Shown here piece by piece: positions 1 through 8,357 of a stretch of 64,000 bases of DNA; position 1 is the first letter of the stretch; each line of letters begins with the position of its first letter. A program made the position numbers and the translations under genes. Below the pieces are notes generated by a model. That model was not told the DNA's origin. It made no database searches and saw only the letters and a program-made list of their open reading frames with translations. The stretch is taken from contig JAEWRW010000031.1 of the NCBI GenBank assembly GCA_023398815.1, positions 62,001 to 126,000 on the forward strand, given 5' to 3'. This DNA is from Bacillota bacterium. Its GTDB lineage: Bacteria > Bacillota > Clostridia > Christensenellales > UMGS416.

Positions 1-1245
1 GCGTGGCTCCATGGTGACCACTACAAGTGGCGGGCCATGCGCCTGTGTGGCGTGCCCGAGCGGCTGGTGACCGGCCCGGCGGACGACTACGAGCGCTTCC
101 TGGCTTGGGCGGAGACGGTGCCCAAGCTCGTGGGCAACCCGCTCTTCCACTGGACGCACCTGGAGCTGAAGCGCTATTTCGGCATCAACGAGGTGCTGAC
201 CCCGGCCACCGCCGCCGACATCTGGCGGCGGGCCAATGAGGTGCTGGCCCAGCCGGAGATGAGCGCTCGCGGCCTCATCCGGCGCTCGGGGGTCAAGGCC
301 CTCTGCACCACCGACGACCCGGCCGACACGCTGGAGTGGCACCGGGCCATCGCCGCCGACCCGACGGCCCCCTGCCAGGTGCTGCCGGCCTTCCGCCCCG
401 ACTGGGCCTTGGGGGTGGAGAAGGCGGACTGGAATGACTATCTCGAGAACCTGGGCCGGGCCGCCGGTCGGGTTATCGGCACCTGGGGCGACCTGCTGGC
501 CGCGCTGGATGCCCGACTGACGTTCTTCCACGAGGTTGGGTGCCGGCTCTCCGACCATGGCTTCACGGCCCTGCCCTATGTGGCAGCCACCGACGACGAG
601 GCCGCCGCGGCCTTTGCCAAGGCCCGGGCCGGTGGAGCCCTTACCGACCGGGAGAGGGATGGGTTCAAGACGGTGCTGCTGCGCCACCTGGCCCGGGGCT
701 ATGCCCAGCGGGGCTGGGCCATGCAGCTGCACATGGGGGCCAGCCGCAACAACAACACACCCAAGTGGCGCGCCCTGGGGCCGGACACCGGCTATGATGC
801 CGTGGCCGACGCCCCGCTGGCCGACCACCTCTCAGCACTGCTCAACGCCCTGGAGGAGGAAGACGCGCTGCCCCGCACCATCCTCTACACCCTGAACCCC
901 AAGGACAATGCCGTCATCGCCGCGCTGACCGGTGCCTTCGCGGGGGAGGGCATCCCCGGCAAGGTGCAGTTCGGCTCGGCCTGGTGGTTTGCCGACCACA
1001 AGCCCGGCATGGAGCAGCAGATGACCGACCTGGCGACGATGGGGGTGCTGCGGCTCTTCGTGGGCATGCTCACCGATTCTCGCTCGTTCCTCTCCTACAC
1101 CCGGCATGAGTACTTCCGCCGCATCCTCTGCAACCTGGTGGGCGGCTGGGTGGAGCGGGGCGAGTGCCCCGATGACCCCGCCATCCTGGAGCCGCTCATT
1201 CGTGGCATCTGCCACGAGAACGCCGAAGCCTACTTCCGTTTTTAG
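1..1245 (+). CDS. uxaC: glucuronate isomerase (5'-truncated)
   Basis: D-glucuronate/D-galacturonate isomerase, the first cytoplasmic step of hexuronate breakdown (glucuronate to fructuronate). The frame is open from the first base of the window and reads WLHGDHYKWRAMR at once, a typical stretch near the N-terminus of UxaC; 414 residues are present against about 465 in the family, so roughly 50 residues lie outside. Other family-like stretches are the LHMGASRNNN segment (about residue 243) and the C-terminal SYTRHEYFRRILC segment. The MFS gene follows after 9 nt and its ribosome binding site touches this stop codon, so they are co-transcribed. The PfkB kinase at 7.2-8.2 kb fits a later step of the same pathway. 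Confidence 0.93.
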   Translation, partial: AWLHGDHYKWRAMRLCGVPERLVTGPADDYERFLAWAETVPKLVGNPLFHWTHLELKRYFGINEVLTPATAADIWRRANEVLAQPEMSARGLIRRSGVKALCTTDDPADTLEWHRAIAADPTAPCQVLPAFRPDWALGVEKADWNDYLENLGRAAGRVIGTWGDLLAALDARLTFFHEVGCRLSDHGFTALPYVAATDDEAAAAFAKARAGGALTDRERDGFKTVLLRHLARGYAQRGWAMQLHMGASRNNNTPKWRALGPDTGYDAVADAPLADHLSALLNALEEEDALPRTILYTLNPKDNAVIAALTGAFAGEGIPGKVQFGSAWWFADHKPGMEQQMTDLATMGVLRLFVGMLTDSRSFLSYTRHEYFRRILCNLVGGWVERGECPDDPAILEPLIRGICHENAEAYFRF

Positions 1246-1254
1246 GAGGACCCG

Positions 1255-2472
1255 ATGACCGAGAAAACCCGCCGCCGCGGGGCGTTGGCCCTCATCGCCA
1301 TCGTCTACGCCACCATGCTGATGTTCGGCCTGGTGGAAAACATCAAGAGCGTGGCCTACCCGCTCATCAAGGGGGAGTTTGCCGCCAGCTACAGCGCCCA
1401 GGGTGGTCTGGTGTCGGTGTCTTGGTTTGGCTACGTCATCTTCTGCATGGCGGCGGGGTTCTTCCAGCACCGCTTCGGCGGGCGCAACACGCTGCTGATG
1501 GGCTACGGCCTGGTCGTTGCCGGGGCGGTGGCCACGCTGGCGGCCCCCAGTTTCTGGGCGGTGTCGGCCACGATGGTCATCATCAACATGGGCTTTGGGT
1601 TCTTTGAGGTTGGCACCAACGCCCTGGGTACCCGGCTCTTCACCACCCGCACGGCCCTCATGATGAGCCTGATGCACTTCTTCTATGGGTTTGGGGCCAT
1701 CGTCGGGCCCAAGGCCGCGGGGCTCATGATCGGCACACTGTCCTTCGGCTGGCGGCAGGTGTATCTCGCGATCATCATCCCCCTGGGGTTGCTGTTCCTG
1801 TTCATCCTGACCCAGCGGGGGAGGGAGACCGCCGTGGACGACAAACCGGTGCCTGGCGCTCTCACGTTCTGGGGGGCCTTCCGCACGCCGCTGGTGTGGG
1901 TGTTTGCGCTGGCGCTGGGGTTTATGGAGGTCGTTGAGTTTGGAGCGGCCAACTGGGGCGGCCTGCACCTCAAAGATGTCTACGGCCTGAACCCTGAGAC
2001 GACCGGGGCCACGTTTGTGTCGGCGTTCTATGTGCTCTTTACCCTGGCGCGGCTCTTCGGTGGCCTGGCGGTGGAGCGGCTGGGCTATGTGCGTAGCCTG
2101 TACCTTTCCATCGGCGGCACGCTGCTGGTGTATCTCATCGGCTTTGCGCTGGGGCTGCGCGGCATCTGGGTACTGCCGGTCAGCGGGCTTTTCATCGCGG
2201 TGATGTGGCCCACCATGCTGGCCGTGGCCATGAAGGCCTTTGGCTCCGACGCGCCCAACGCCACCAGTGCCATCATCACGATCTCCGGTGCCGTCAATGG
2301 CGTGATGCAGTGGGTCATCGGGCTCATCAACCAGGGCATGGGCGAGGCCTGGGGCTACCGCAGCTGCTTTGTCTGGTCTGTCATCATGCTGGCGGCCATG
2401 GCCCTGCTGCAGTGGTGGCTGAAGGCCCGGCCCTATCGGCTGGGAGGAATGGAGGAGGCAACCCATGGATGA
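1255..2472 (+). CDS. MFS transporter, probably sugar acid or sugar uptake
   Basis: A 405-residue major facilitator protein with about 12 hydrophobic segments and a hydrophilic central loop near residues 186-200 (QRGRETAVDDKPVPG). The first helix pair is joined by a loop with FQHRFGGRN, the usual basic loop 2-3 position of MFS proteins. The start is ATG 1255 preceded by GGAGGA. Because it directly follows uxaC, import of a hexuronate or an oligosaccharide containing one is the best guess; substrate cannot be read from sequence. Its end overlaps the next gene by 8 nt, which suggests translational coupling. Confidence 0.85.
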   Translation: MTEKTRRRGALALIAIVYATMLMFGLVENIKSVAYPLIKGEFAASYSAQGGLVSVSWFGYVIFCMAAGFFQHRFGGRNTLLMGYGLVVAGAVATLAAPSFWAVSATMVIINMGFGFFEVGTNALGTRLFTTRTALMMSLMHFFYGFGAIVGPKAAGLMIGTLSFGWRQVYLAIIIPLGLLFLFILTQRGRETAVDDKPVPGALTFWGAFRTPLVWVFALALGFMEVVEFGAANWGGLHLKDVYGLNPETTGATFVSAFYVLFTLARLFGGLAVERLGYVRSLYLSIGGTLLVYLIGFALGLRGIWVLPVSGLFIAVMWPTMLAVAMKAFGSDAPNATSAIITISGAVNGVMQWVIGLINQGMGEAWGYRSCFVWSVIMLAAMALLQWWLKARPYRLGGMEEATHG

Positions 2473-3166
2473 GTTGACACAAAGCATTCGTCAGGAGCTG
2501 CTGGGCCACGGGGCAGACCTCGTGGGCTTTGGCGATCTCACGGCGCTGCCGGCGGAGGCGCGGGAGGGGCTGCCCATCGGCGTCTGCGTCGCCGTCAAAT
2601 ACCCACGGGAAGTGATCCGCGGCATTGGCGAGGTGCCGACAAAGGACTATTACGACCACTACAACAGCCTCAACGAAAGGTTGGATGACCTGGTGTCCTT
2701 CGGGGCGGAGACCCTGCGGGCGCGGGGGTACCGTGCCGTCGCCCAGACGCGGGCGTTTGTGGAGCGGTTCGAGACCAACTATGACTCCAGGCTGCCCCAC
2801 AAGACGGTCGCCAGCCGCGCCGGGTTGGGTTGGATTGGCAAAAGCGCTCTGTTCGTCACCCGGGAGTATGGCTCGATGATCCGCCTGTCCTCCATCCTGA
2901 CCGACGCGCCGCTGGCGGTGGCCGGGCCGGTCGACGAATCGCGCTGTGGGGACTGCACCGCCTGCACCGAGGCCTGCCCGGCCGGTGCCATCTCCGGCAG
3001 GCCGTGGGCCGTCGGCATGGCTCGCGACGATTTCTTTGACGCCGCCGCCTGTCGCCGCGTGGCCAGGGAACGTGCCCGGCGCGGCTTCGGGGTGGAGATC
3101 ACGATATGCGGCAAGTGCATCGAGGTCTGCCCCTGGACAAGGCGGTATCTGAACGGCGCTGATTGA
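2465..3166 (+). CDS. QueG-like double [4Fe-4S] cluster protein, short form
   Basis: A 233-residue protein with two ferredoxin-type clusters: RCGDCTACTEACPAG near residue 160 and ICGKCIEVCPW near residue 215. The sequence around them, including GLGWIGKSALFVTREYGS, resembles the iron-sulfur half of epoxyqueuosine reductase QueG. True QueG has over 300 residues and C-terminal HEAT repeats, absent here, so it is better treated as a member of the short QueG-like redox proteins of anaerobes than as QueG. It overlaps the MFS gene by 8 nt and is last in the uxaC operon; the link to hexuronate use is unclear. Confidence 0.78.
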   Translation: MDELTQSIRQELLGHGADLVGFGDLTALPAEAREGLPIGVCVAVKYPREVIRGIGEVPTKDYYDHYNSLNERLDDLVSFGAETLRARGYRAVAQTRAFVERFETNYDSRLPHKTVASRAGLGWIGKSALFVTREYGSMIRLSSILTDAPLAVAGPVDESRCGDCTACTEACPAGAISGRPWAVGMARDDFFDAAACRRVARERARRGFGVEITICGKCIEVCPWTRRYLNGAD

Positions 3167-3224
3167 GGGGGACTGCCCGCCCAGGGTTATGCCTGGGTAG
3201 CAGGCCAAAAGAAAGCAAACAAAT

Positions 3225-3252
3225 AGCTCCCCGGCCATCAGGCCGGGGAGCT
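3225..3252. terminator. strong hairpin after the uxaC operon
   Basis: A perfect 12-bp inverted repeat, AGCTCCCCGGCC with a 4-nt ATCA loop. On the plus strand it has no T-run; on the minus strand it is followed by ATTTGTTTGC. It is probably the transcript end of the uxaC operon, though strictly it looks better as a minus-strand terminator. Confidence 0.5.
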
Positions 3253-3391
3253 GCTGCGTTCCGGGGTGGCCATACCCTCATGATTGCGGGCTGTGGTCTC
3301 AAATGGAGCACCACAACATATGCCTTTTGCATTATACTATAAGCATAGGATGAAGCAAATGGACGTGGGGTGCGTCCGTGAGGAGGGCAAC

Positions 3392-4234
3392 ATGGTGCGC
3401 ATTGGCAGAGCGATCCCCTTGGCGCTGCTCATTATTCTGGTGCTGGTTGCCAGTCCGTCCGCCGGCACAGCCAATTACGGCATCTACGACGTGCTGACCG
3501 CCAAGCTCGCCCACAACCCGCGCTGGACGGTGGACGAGGCCAAGGCCATGGCTACGGCGAAGGAGTGCTACCTCAAGGAAATGGTGTATTCGCTGCTGTG
3601 CAACGCAGGCGGCGGCCCGATGGACGGATACACCGAGGAGGAACTGAGGGATGTCACGGTTTCCCGGCCCATCCCCATCCTGGTAGCCTTTTCGCAGCCC
3701 AGGGAGGAGGGGGTGGACGCCTTTCTGGATACCATCCTGTTTCGGGGCTCCTACCAGTTTCTCGTCTTCCATGGGGACGAACCTGTCGCTGAATTCACCA
3801 TGCGCCAGTGGCGCAAGGAGTTCCGACTGGAGGGATACAGCGAGCGGGGCAACGCTATGGCCATGCTGGCGGCCATGGACAGGGATCCTCGGTCAAACCA
3901 GCAACTGCCGCTCCTGCTGTATGTGTTCGATGGCGACTGCTTCGTGTGGCCTGACAGCACCCTGACGCGCCCGCTCTACTCCGCTTGGACACCGGCGTCC
4001 ACCATCGCGTTGCTGTGGCGCGCGAGGGAAACCACTACCGTCGATGGGTTGGCTGCGGGAACGTGGGCGCAGGAACGCTGCATCGAACCCACCCCGTCTC
4101 CGGGCCTGGAGGCCTGCGACTGGCGCATACCGCTGGCCACGCTGGCGGTGCTGGTGCTGGGGATGATGGGCGTCGCCGCCCACTGTTTGGCGGCTGTGGC
4201 GCGCAGGGGGCGGACGCAAAAGCACAGCCAGTGA
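3392..4234 (+). CDS. unrecognised secreted, membrane-anchored protein
   Basis: A 280-residue protein of no family I recognise. It begins with a signal peptide (MVRIGRAIPLALLIILVLVA, then SPSAGTA) and ends with one transmembrane helix (about residues 245-268) followed by the basic tail RRGRTQKHSQ, so the body is likely outside the membrane. The start ATG 3392 is preceded by GAGGAGG; the frame is open further upstream but the signal peptide fixes the start. It stands alone between the uxaC operon and the PadR operon. Confidence 0.6.
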   Translation: MVRIGRAIPLALLIILVLVASPSAGTANYGIYDVLTAKLAHNPRWTVDEAKAMATAKECYLKEMVYSLLCNAGGGPMDGYTEEELRDVTVSRPIPILVAFSQPREEGVDAFLDTILFRGSYQFLVFHGDEPVAEFTMRQWRKEFRLEGYSERGNAMAMLAAMDRDPRSNQQLPLLLYVFDGDCFVWPDSTLTRPLYSAWTPASTIALLWRARETTTVDGLAAGTWAQERCIEPTPSPGLEACDWRIPLATLAVLVLGMMGVAAHCLAAVARRGRTQKHSQ

Positions 4235-4305
4235 CAGACGCAATGAAGGACGGAGGGTCGCTTTGGATAGTGGCCCTTTCGTTTTGCGGGTTTGGCAGAT
4301 TCCTC

Positions 4306-4334
4306 TTGACATATATCACGTCGTGATATAAGAT
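4306..4334 (+). promoter_or_regulatory. promoter of the PadR/DUF2812 operon
   Basis: Consensus -35 TTGACA at 4306-4311, 17-bp spacer, and -10-like TAAGAT at 4329-4334 (an alternative TATAAG lies 2 bp upstream). The spacer is almost entirely filled by the first PadR-type palindrome, so repressor binding would block RNA polymerase directly. Confidence 0.7.
4312..4330. promoter_or_regulatory. palindromic operator 1 for PadR
   Basis: Perfect 19-bp palindrome around one central base, TATATCACGTCGTGATATA, inside the promoter spacer. The core TATCACG-N-CGTGATA recurs in operator 2, 28 bp downstream. The regulator gene starts 51 bp further on, so autoregulation is the simplest reading. Confidence 0.75.
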
Positions 4335-4339
4335 GTGAC

Positions 4340-4354
4340 TATCACGACGTGATA
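4340..4354. promoter_or_regulatory. palindromic operator 2 for PadR
   Basis: TATCACGACGTGATA, a 15-bp palindrome identical to operator 1 except for the complementary central base. It lies around +1 to +15 of the predicted transcript. Site centres are 26 bp apart, about two and a half helical turns. Confidence 0.72.
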
Positions 4355-4380
4355 TAGTGCGACGTGATGCAGGAGGAACT

Positions 4381-4698
4381 ATGGATGTCGAACGATTGAA
4401 GGAGCGGTTCCTGCCCATGAGCGAGACGATGTTCTACATCCTGTCGTCGCTGACCGCCGAGCGCCACGGCTACGGCATTATGGAGCACGTGGCGGAGCGC
4501 ACCGGCGGCCGGGTGGTGCTGGGGGCGGGCACGGTGTACCAGAGTCTGGGCAAGCTCGAAAAGGCCGGGCTCATCGCCGTGGCGCGGGAGGTGGAGCGCC
4601 GTAAGGAGTACCGCATGACCCCTGATGGGTGGGAGGTGCTGCGCAGCGAGGCGAGGCGCATCTGTGAACTCTATGACGTGGCAAAGGAGCTGAGGTAG
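4381..4698 (+). CDS. PadR family transcriptional repressor
   Basis: A 105-residue winged-helix protein of the short PadR type. It shows the family pattern MFYILSSLTAERHGYGIM, then GAGTVYQSLGKLEKAGLI (recognition helix and wing) and a C-terminal dimerisation helix. Start ATG 4381 follows AGGAGG. It is directly followed by the DUF2812 gene, the standard arrangement in which a PadR protein controls a membrane DUF2812 protein. Two palindromes in its own promoter suggest autorepression; PadR proteins often respond to hydrophobic or toxic ligands, but the ligand is unknown here. Confidence 0.9.
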   Translation: MDVERLKERFLPMSETMFYILSSLTAERHGYGIMEHVAERTGGRVVLGAGTVYQSLGKLEKAGLIAVAREVERRKEYRMTPDGWEVLRSEARRICELYDVAKELR

Positions 4699-5235
4699 AT
4701 GGAACGCAAAGTGGTGTGGGGCAGTCCCTTCCGGTGGGTGGTTCCCGCGGATTATGAGGACTGGCTGGAGGACATGGCCCGCCAGGGCTGGCACCCCGAG
4801 CCCGTGGGCCAGTGGAGTTCCCTCCGCATGGTCTTCACCCGGGGCGAACCACGGAAGATGCGCTACGTGTACGATATGAACGCCTTCCCCAAGGCGGACT
4901 ATGTGGAGACCTACCGCCAGTTTGGGTGGGAACTGGTGGGGCAGATGGCCAGCTGCTACCTGTGGCGGCGGGCTTACGACGGCCCCCGGCCAGAGGCCTT
5001 CACCGACCCGGGCAGCGTGCGGGAGCGTAACCGCCGGGTGCGCAGCGCTGTGGTACTGGTGTTCGTGCTCTTTGCGCTTGGGACCGCGGGCGCACTCTTC
5101 GGTGCGGTGTTTGACTTCATCCGTGGCAATTGGCAGGATGGTCTGAGCTTTACCGGGGAGACATTGCTGTTTGGGGCGTTCACGGTCTACCTCGGCTGGG
5201 TGGTGCGGCAGATTCAGCGGAACCTGAACCGGTAA
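4699..5235 (+). CDS. DUF2812 domain membrane protein
   Basis: A 178-residue protein. The N-terminal cytoplasmic part (residues 1-110) has the DUF2812 pattern of DYEDWLEDMARQGWHPEPV and RYVYDMN, followed by two transmembrane helices (about 117-138 and 150-170). It starts at the base after the PadR stop codon. Family members are nearly always paired with PadR regulators; their biochemical role is not established. A hairpin terminator follows at once. Confidence 0.82.
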   Translation: MERKVVWGSPFRWVVPADYEDWLEDMARQGWHPEPVGQWSSLRMVFTRGEPRKMRYVYDMNAFPKADYVETYRQFGWELVGQMASCYLWRRAYDGPRPEAFTDPGSVRERNRRVRSAVVLVFVLFALGTAGALFGAVFDFIRGNWQDGLSFTGETLLFGAFTVYLGWVVRQIQRNLNR

Positions 5236-5244
5236 GAGAAAAGA

Positions 5245-5277
5245 AAAACCGGGCGATGCGTGCATCGCCCGGTTTTC
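5245..5277. terminator. bidirectional intrinsic terminator
   Basis: AAAACCGGGCGATG and CATCGCCCGGTTTT pair perfectly around a CGTG loop, with A-rich sequence before and TTTTC after. It sits between the convergent DUF2812 and Gfo/Idh genes and can serve both. Confidence 0.85.
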
Positions 5278-5328
5278 TTCTTAGTTCGCAGCGGAATCAA
5301 CCGCTGGCGTCTTAGTGGCGGACGCGAC

Positions 5329-6339
5329 TCAACCCAGCGCGATGGGCTGGCCGTTGGCGGCCTCGCCTTGCTTGAGGATGCGAATGTCCTCCAGCGCCTC
5401 GGCAATGCCTGGCAGGTCGCGGGGCCAGGGGCCCCGACCGGTGACGCCGGCGGCCGCACGGTCAAACACCGTGCCGGCAAAGGGCTCCATGGGAATCAGC
5501 CGCACCTCGCCCTCCCGTGTGGCACGGATGGCGGACTTGCCCTCCTGCCACACCTGTGTGAGGTGCCAGCCCTGGTCGGTGATGAGGTAGGTGATGTCGA
5601 TGTGCTCGCGGAAGTTGCCGGAGGTATCCGGCGCGGCCAGGTCGGCAGCCCAGGTGATGAACAAATGCGCCGCGCCCCCATCAAAGTTGAGCTTTAGAAA
5701 CTCAGTGTCGTTGCAGTTGAGCTTCTGCACGTAATTCTCTGAGAAGTAGGTGCAGCCGTTGGCGGGCCGGCCCATCAGGTACCGGACGATGTTCAGGTTG
5801 TGCACCATGGCGTCCATGAAAGGCCCGCCGTTGCGTGCCCGGTCGGTGGCCCAGGCGTTCCATTGAGGGTAGTGGTGCAGCCAATCCTGGCGGTAGAGGG
5901 CCAGACGGCCCAGTTCCCCACCCTCCAGTAGCGCCTTGAGCGTCTCTACCCAGGCGTTGCCCGTGCGGCCGTAAAGGACGCCGCAGCGCACCCCGGCAGC
6001 CGCCACCGCGTCGGCCATGGCCTGGCAATCCGGAAGCGTCGCGGCCAGTGGCTTGGTGGTGAGGATGTCCTTGCCGGCCTGTGCCGCCGCCACCAGCAGC
6101 TCTCGCCGGGCCCAGGGCGGCACAAAGAGGCACACCACGTCCACCGCCGGGTCGGCGATGATCGCTTCGGCCGAAGAGACGACCACCCCGCCCAGTTGGG
6201 CCGCCCACTTGGCTGCCCGCTCCCCAAGCGGGTCATACAGGGCGGTCACCCGCACCGCTTTGCTGCCCGCCAGGTCGCCAGCCATCACCCGCAGAAAGTC
6301 GCCACAACCCACAATGCCCAAACGCAGTTGCTCCGCCAT
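5329..6339 (-). CDS. Gfo/Idh/MocA family oxidoreductase
   Basis: A 336-residue NAD(P)-dependent sugar or sugar-derivative dehydrogenase. The N-terminal Rossmann fold shows LGIVGCGDFLRVMAGDL (residues 5-21), then DVVCLFVPP and TTKPLAATL with the EKP-like lysine (here TKP, about residue 96). The C-terminal domain (about 125-330) has the HNLNIVRYLMG segment usual at the active site (His about 180). Start ATG 6339 follows GAGGAGG. The substrate is unknown; same-strand location downstream of the PfkB kinase suggests carbohydrate metabolism, but an 860-bp gap separates them. Confidence 0.85.
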   Translation of the reverse strand: MAEQLRLGIVGCGDFLRVMAGDLAGSKAVRVTALYDPLGERAAKWAAQLGGVVVSSAEAIIADPAVDVVCLFVPPWARRELLVAAAQAGKDILTTKPLAATLPDCQAMADAVAAAGVRCGVLYGRTGNAWVETLKALLEGGELGRLALYRQDWLHHYPQWNAWATDRARNGGPFMDAMVHNLNIVRYLMGRPANGCTYFSENYVQKLNCNDTEFLKLNFDGGAAHLFITWAADLAAPDTSGNFREHIDITYLITDQGWHLTQVWQEGKSAIRATREGEVRLIPMEPFAGTVFDRAAAGVTGRGPWPRDLPGIAEALEDIRILKQGEAANGQPIALG

Positions 6340-6813
6340 TGCCCGTTCCTCCTCGTGTTGGATGCTTCTTTGTTCCGTGCGGTGGGGGAAAGTCCTGCTG
6401 GGCGGGGGCGGGATTTTGCTGTGGGGATGCTTGACGGGGCGTCAGCACAAGGTCTTTTCTTTGGAACCCAGTCCCGTTTTTCTGGAGACGCGCCTGCGGC
6501 GGGCGGCCCTTTTGAAGCGCAAAAGGACCCAAAACGCTTAAGGAGGCGCGGACGAGTTTCCTAGACCGGACGACCGGCACCGACCGATCACGCCTTACGC
6601 CGCATCCTGCGGCTAGGGCGTCGCACAGCAACGCCCTCACGGCGTGAACGGCTTGACGCCATCCATGGCGTCTGGGGCACCGGCGGTAACTCGCCTTCCC
6701 TTTTGCTCCGCAACGGGAAGACTCAAACATCCCGCCCGTTGTCACCGGCTTACTGCCACCGGTCGCCCGGGGGGAAACTCGAAACGCGCACGAGAGAACG
6801 AAGGGAGAACGGC
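6340..6813. other. intergenic stretch beside element copy 2
   Basis: About 470 bp without a convincing gene. It contains several GC-rich inverted repeats, for example ACGCC-type repeats near 6595-6670 and a CCTTTTG/CAAAAGG pair near 6507-6528, and has the same patchwork look as the element to its right. It may be a decayed extension of that element. The ribosome binding site of the Gfo/Idh gene lies at its left end. Confidence 0.4.
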
Positions 6814-7193
6814 CCAAGGGGCTCGCCCCTTGGAACCCCAGTATGGCACGAACGGAGTGGGTGTGACACACTCCGTGGCCGCTGGCCGGTTCATCCGGCC
6901 AAGGCAATACGTACCCCGTCTGTGGCACGTACCCCTCCCCGCCGCAGCGGTGTCCCCTCGAAAACCCTTTGTACGCCCCAGGCAAGCAGACAGCCGCGTC
7001 GCGGGTTTATCCCGCAGCGGCAGCACACACCCCGCCCGTGGCACTCAGCCCTCCCACGTGAGTGACGTCGCCTACGTAAAACCCTCGTACGACCAACGCA
7101 AACGAAAGCCGCCCGGCGACATGCGCGGCGGGCGGCTCACTTCACTTGTAACGAGCACTCCTAACTCGCGGCGAACGCAACGCGATCGCCGCG
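6814..7193 (-). repeat. modular structured element, copy 2 (largest)
   Basis: Read on the minus strand directly after the PfkB stop codon. P1 is at 7167-7193 (CGCGGCGA stem, T/T mismatch, CGC-GTT-GCG tip). The linker AGTTAGGAGTGCTCGTTAC follows. P2 is at 7108-7136, closing the loop CGCATGT with a C/C mismatch two pairs below it. Then come two tandem downstream units, each ending in a hairpin with an ATAAA or ATGAA loop (7001-7015 and 6884-6900), and a terminal CCAAGGGG hairpin at 6814-6833 that is also found in copy 5. See findings for the comparison. Confidence 0.7.
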
Positions 7194-7199
7194 AAAGCG

Positions 7200-8234
7200 T
7201 CAGCGGTTCATTTCGCCCTTTTCTACCCCCTGGTGGGTGCGGATGATGCTCTCCAGCTCCGCCCAGCTGGAGCTGGGCAGGTCGCCCCAGATGGTGTTCT
7301 TGATGGCGGCCATGGCGTTGCCGGTGCGCAGGGCCTCGGGCAGGGGCCGGCCGGTCAGCAGCGCCCCCAACACGCCGCCCACGTAGGCATCGCCGCTGCC
7401 GATGCGATCCACCACCTCAATGTCCTCATAGGCGGGCTCGGTGTGGATGGTGTCGGTGGCGGCTTCGTAGAGCAGGGAGGCCCAGCTGTGCCGCAGGGGG
7501 GAGGACGCCGTGCGCATCGTCATGGCCACGATGCCGCAGCCGTATTCGGCGGCGAAGCCCCGGGCGATGTCCTCCACACTGCCGGTGCGCTGCAGCATCC
7601 GGCGGCTCGTTTCCTCCGACACGAAGAGGATGTCCACCTGGGGTAGCACCTCGCGGATGACGGCACGGGCCTCGTCCTCGCCCCACAGGGCGGCTCGGTA
7701 GTTGACGTCGAAGGACAACAGGGCACCGGCGCGCTTGAAGCGGGCGATGAGATCCATGGCGTTGGTGCGGGGGCCCTTGCCCAAGCCCAGGGTGATGCCC
7801 GACACGTGGAACACCCGGGCGCTGTGGCAGGGGTCGTTGGTGAGCTCGGAGGCTTGCAGCGTGGTAAAGGACGAACGCGCCCGGTCGTAGAGCACCGAGG
7901 ACTTGCGCGGGTAGGCCCCCATCTCGTAGTAGTAGACGCCCAGCCGTGCCTCGGCGCTGCGGTCCATCACCAGGAAGTCGTCACTGACGCCGGTGTAGCG
8001 GATGCGGTTGCGCACAAACTGGCCCATGGCGCTGTCAGGGAGCTTGGTGAGGATGCCGCTGCGGGCCCCCAGCATGGCCGCACCGGCGGTCACGTTGAGC
8101 TCGGAGCCGCCCACGGTCTTTTCAAAGCTCTCACTCATGGAGAGGCGTTCGCGGTCCGGCGGGGTCAGGCGCAGCATCACTTCGCCCAGGCCCAAAAGGT
8201 CAAAGGAACGGGAACCCGGTTCCAACAGCTTCAT
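7200..8234 (-). CDS. PfkB family sugar kinase, probable 2-keto-3-deoxygluconate kinase
   Basis: A 344-residue ribokinase-fold enzyme. The N-terminus LLGLGEVMLRLTPPDRERL and the GGSELNVTAGAAMLGA segment are typical of KdgK-type kinases. The C-terminal signature is DRIGSGDAYVGGVLGALLTG (about residue 265), with IGSGD in place of the usual GAGD and the catalytic Asp retained. KDG phosphorylation is the step after uronate isomerisation, reduction and dehydration, which fits uxaC 6 kb away. Start ATG 8234 follows GAGGAGG. Specificity among PfkB enzymes is hard to assign, so the KDG call is moderate. Confidence 0.8.
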   Translation of the reverse strand: MKLLEPGSRSFDLLGLGEVMLRLTPPDRERLSMSESFEKTVGGSELNVTAGAAMLGARSGILTKLPDSAMGQFVRNRIRYTGVSDDFLVMDRSAEARLGVYYYEMGAYPRKSSVLYDRARSSFTTLQASELTNDPCHSARVFHVSGITLGLGKGPRTNAMDLIARFKRAGALLSFDVNYRAALWGEDEARAVIREVLPQVDILFVSEETSRRMLQRTGSVEDIARGFAAEYGCGIVAMTMRTASSPLRHSWASLLYEAATDTIHTEPAYEDIEVVDRIGSGDAYVGGVLGALLTGRPLPEALRTGNAMAAIKNTIWGDLPSSSWAELESIIRTHQGVEKGEMNR

Positions 8235-8357
8235 CGTCGTCCTCCTCGGTGGTTTGCTCCATTGTAGACCAAAGACACCCCGGTCTCAAGCGGGGGATAG
8301 ACGGCTTTTGGGCTGGGGAATCCTATGGCATATCGGTTGCAAATAGGAGGCGGCGCC

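Noticed and set aside
832..2487. Long open frame on the minus strand opposite uxaC and the MFS gene
   Set aside because: It is antisense to two clear genes, His/Gln/Gly-rich in composition and has no ribosome binding site. Long antisense frames are a by-product of high GC; similar ones at 16196-18724, 19402-20952 and 44260-45717 were rejected likewise.
2465..3166. Calling the short ferredoxin-like protein QueG
   Set aside because: It is about 100 or more residues shorter than QueG and lacks the C-terminal HEAT repeats.
6814..7193. Element family as the HEARO/omega RNA of IscB-type systems or as group II intron remnants
   Set aside because: No HNH or reverse-transcriptase gene is near any copy, and I could not identify the diagnostic domain V or the known omega-RNA core. 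It cannot be excluded without a covariance search.
6340..7246. Several open frames of 100-250 codons across the 6.3-7.2 kb gap
   Set aside because: They run through the structured element and its hairpins on both strands, share no family, and have Arg/Pro/Gly-rich composition typical of non-coding GC-rich DNA.
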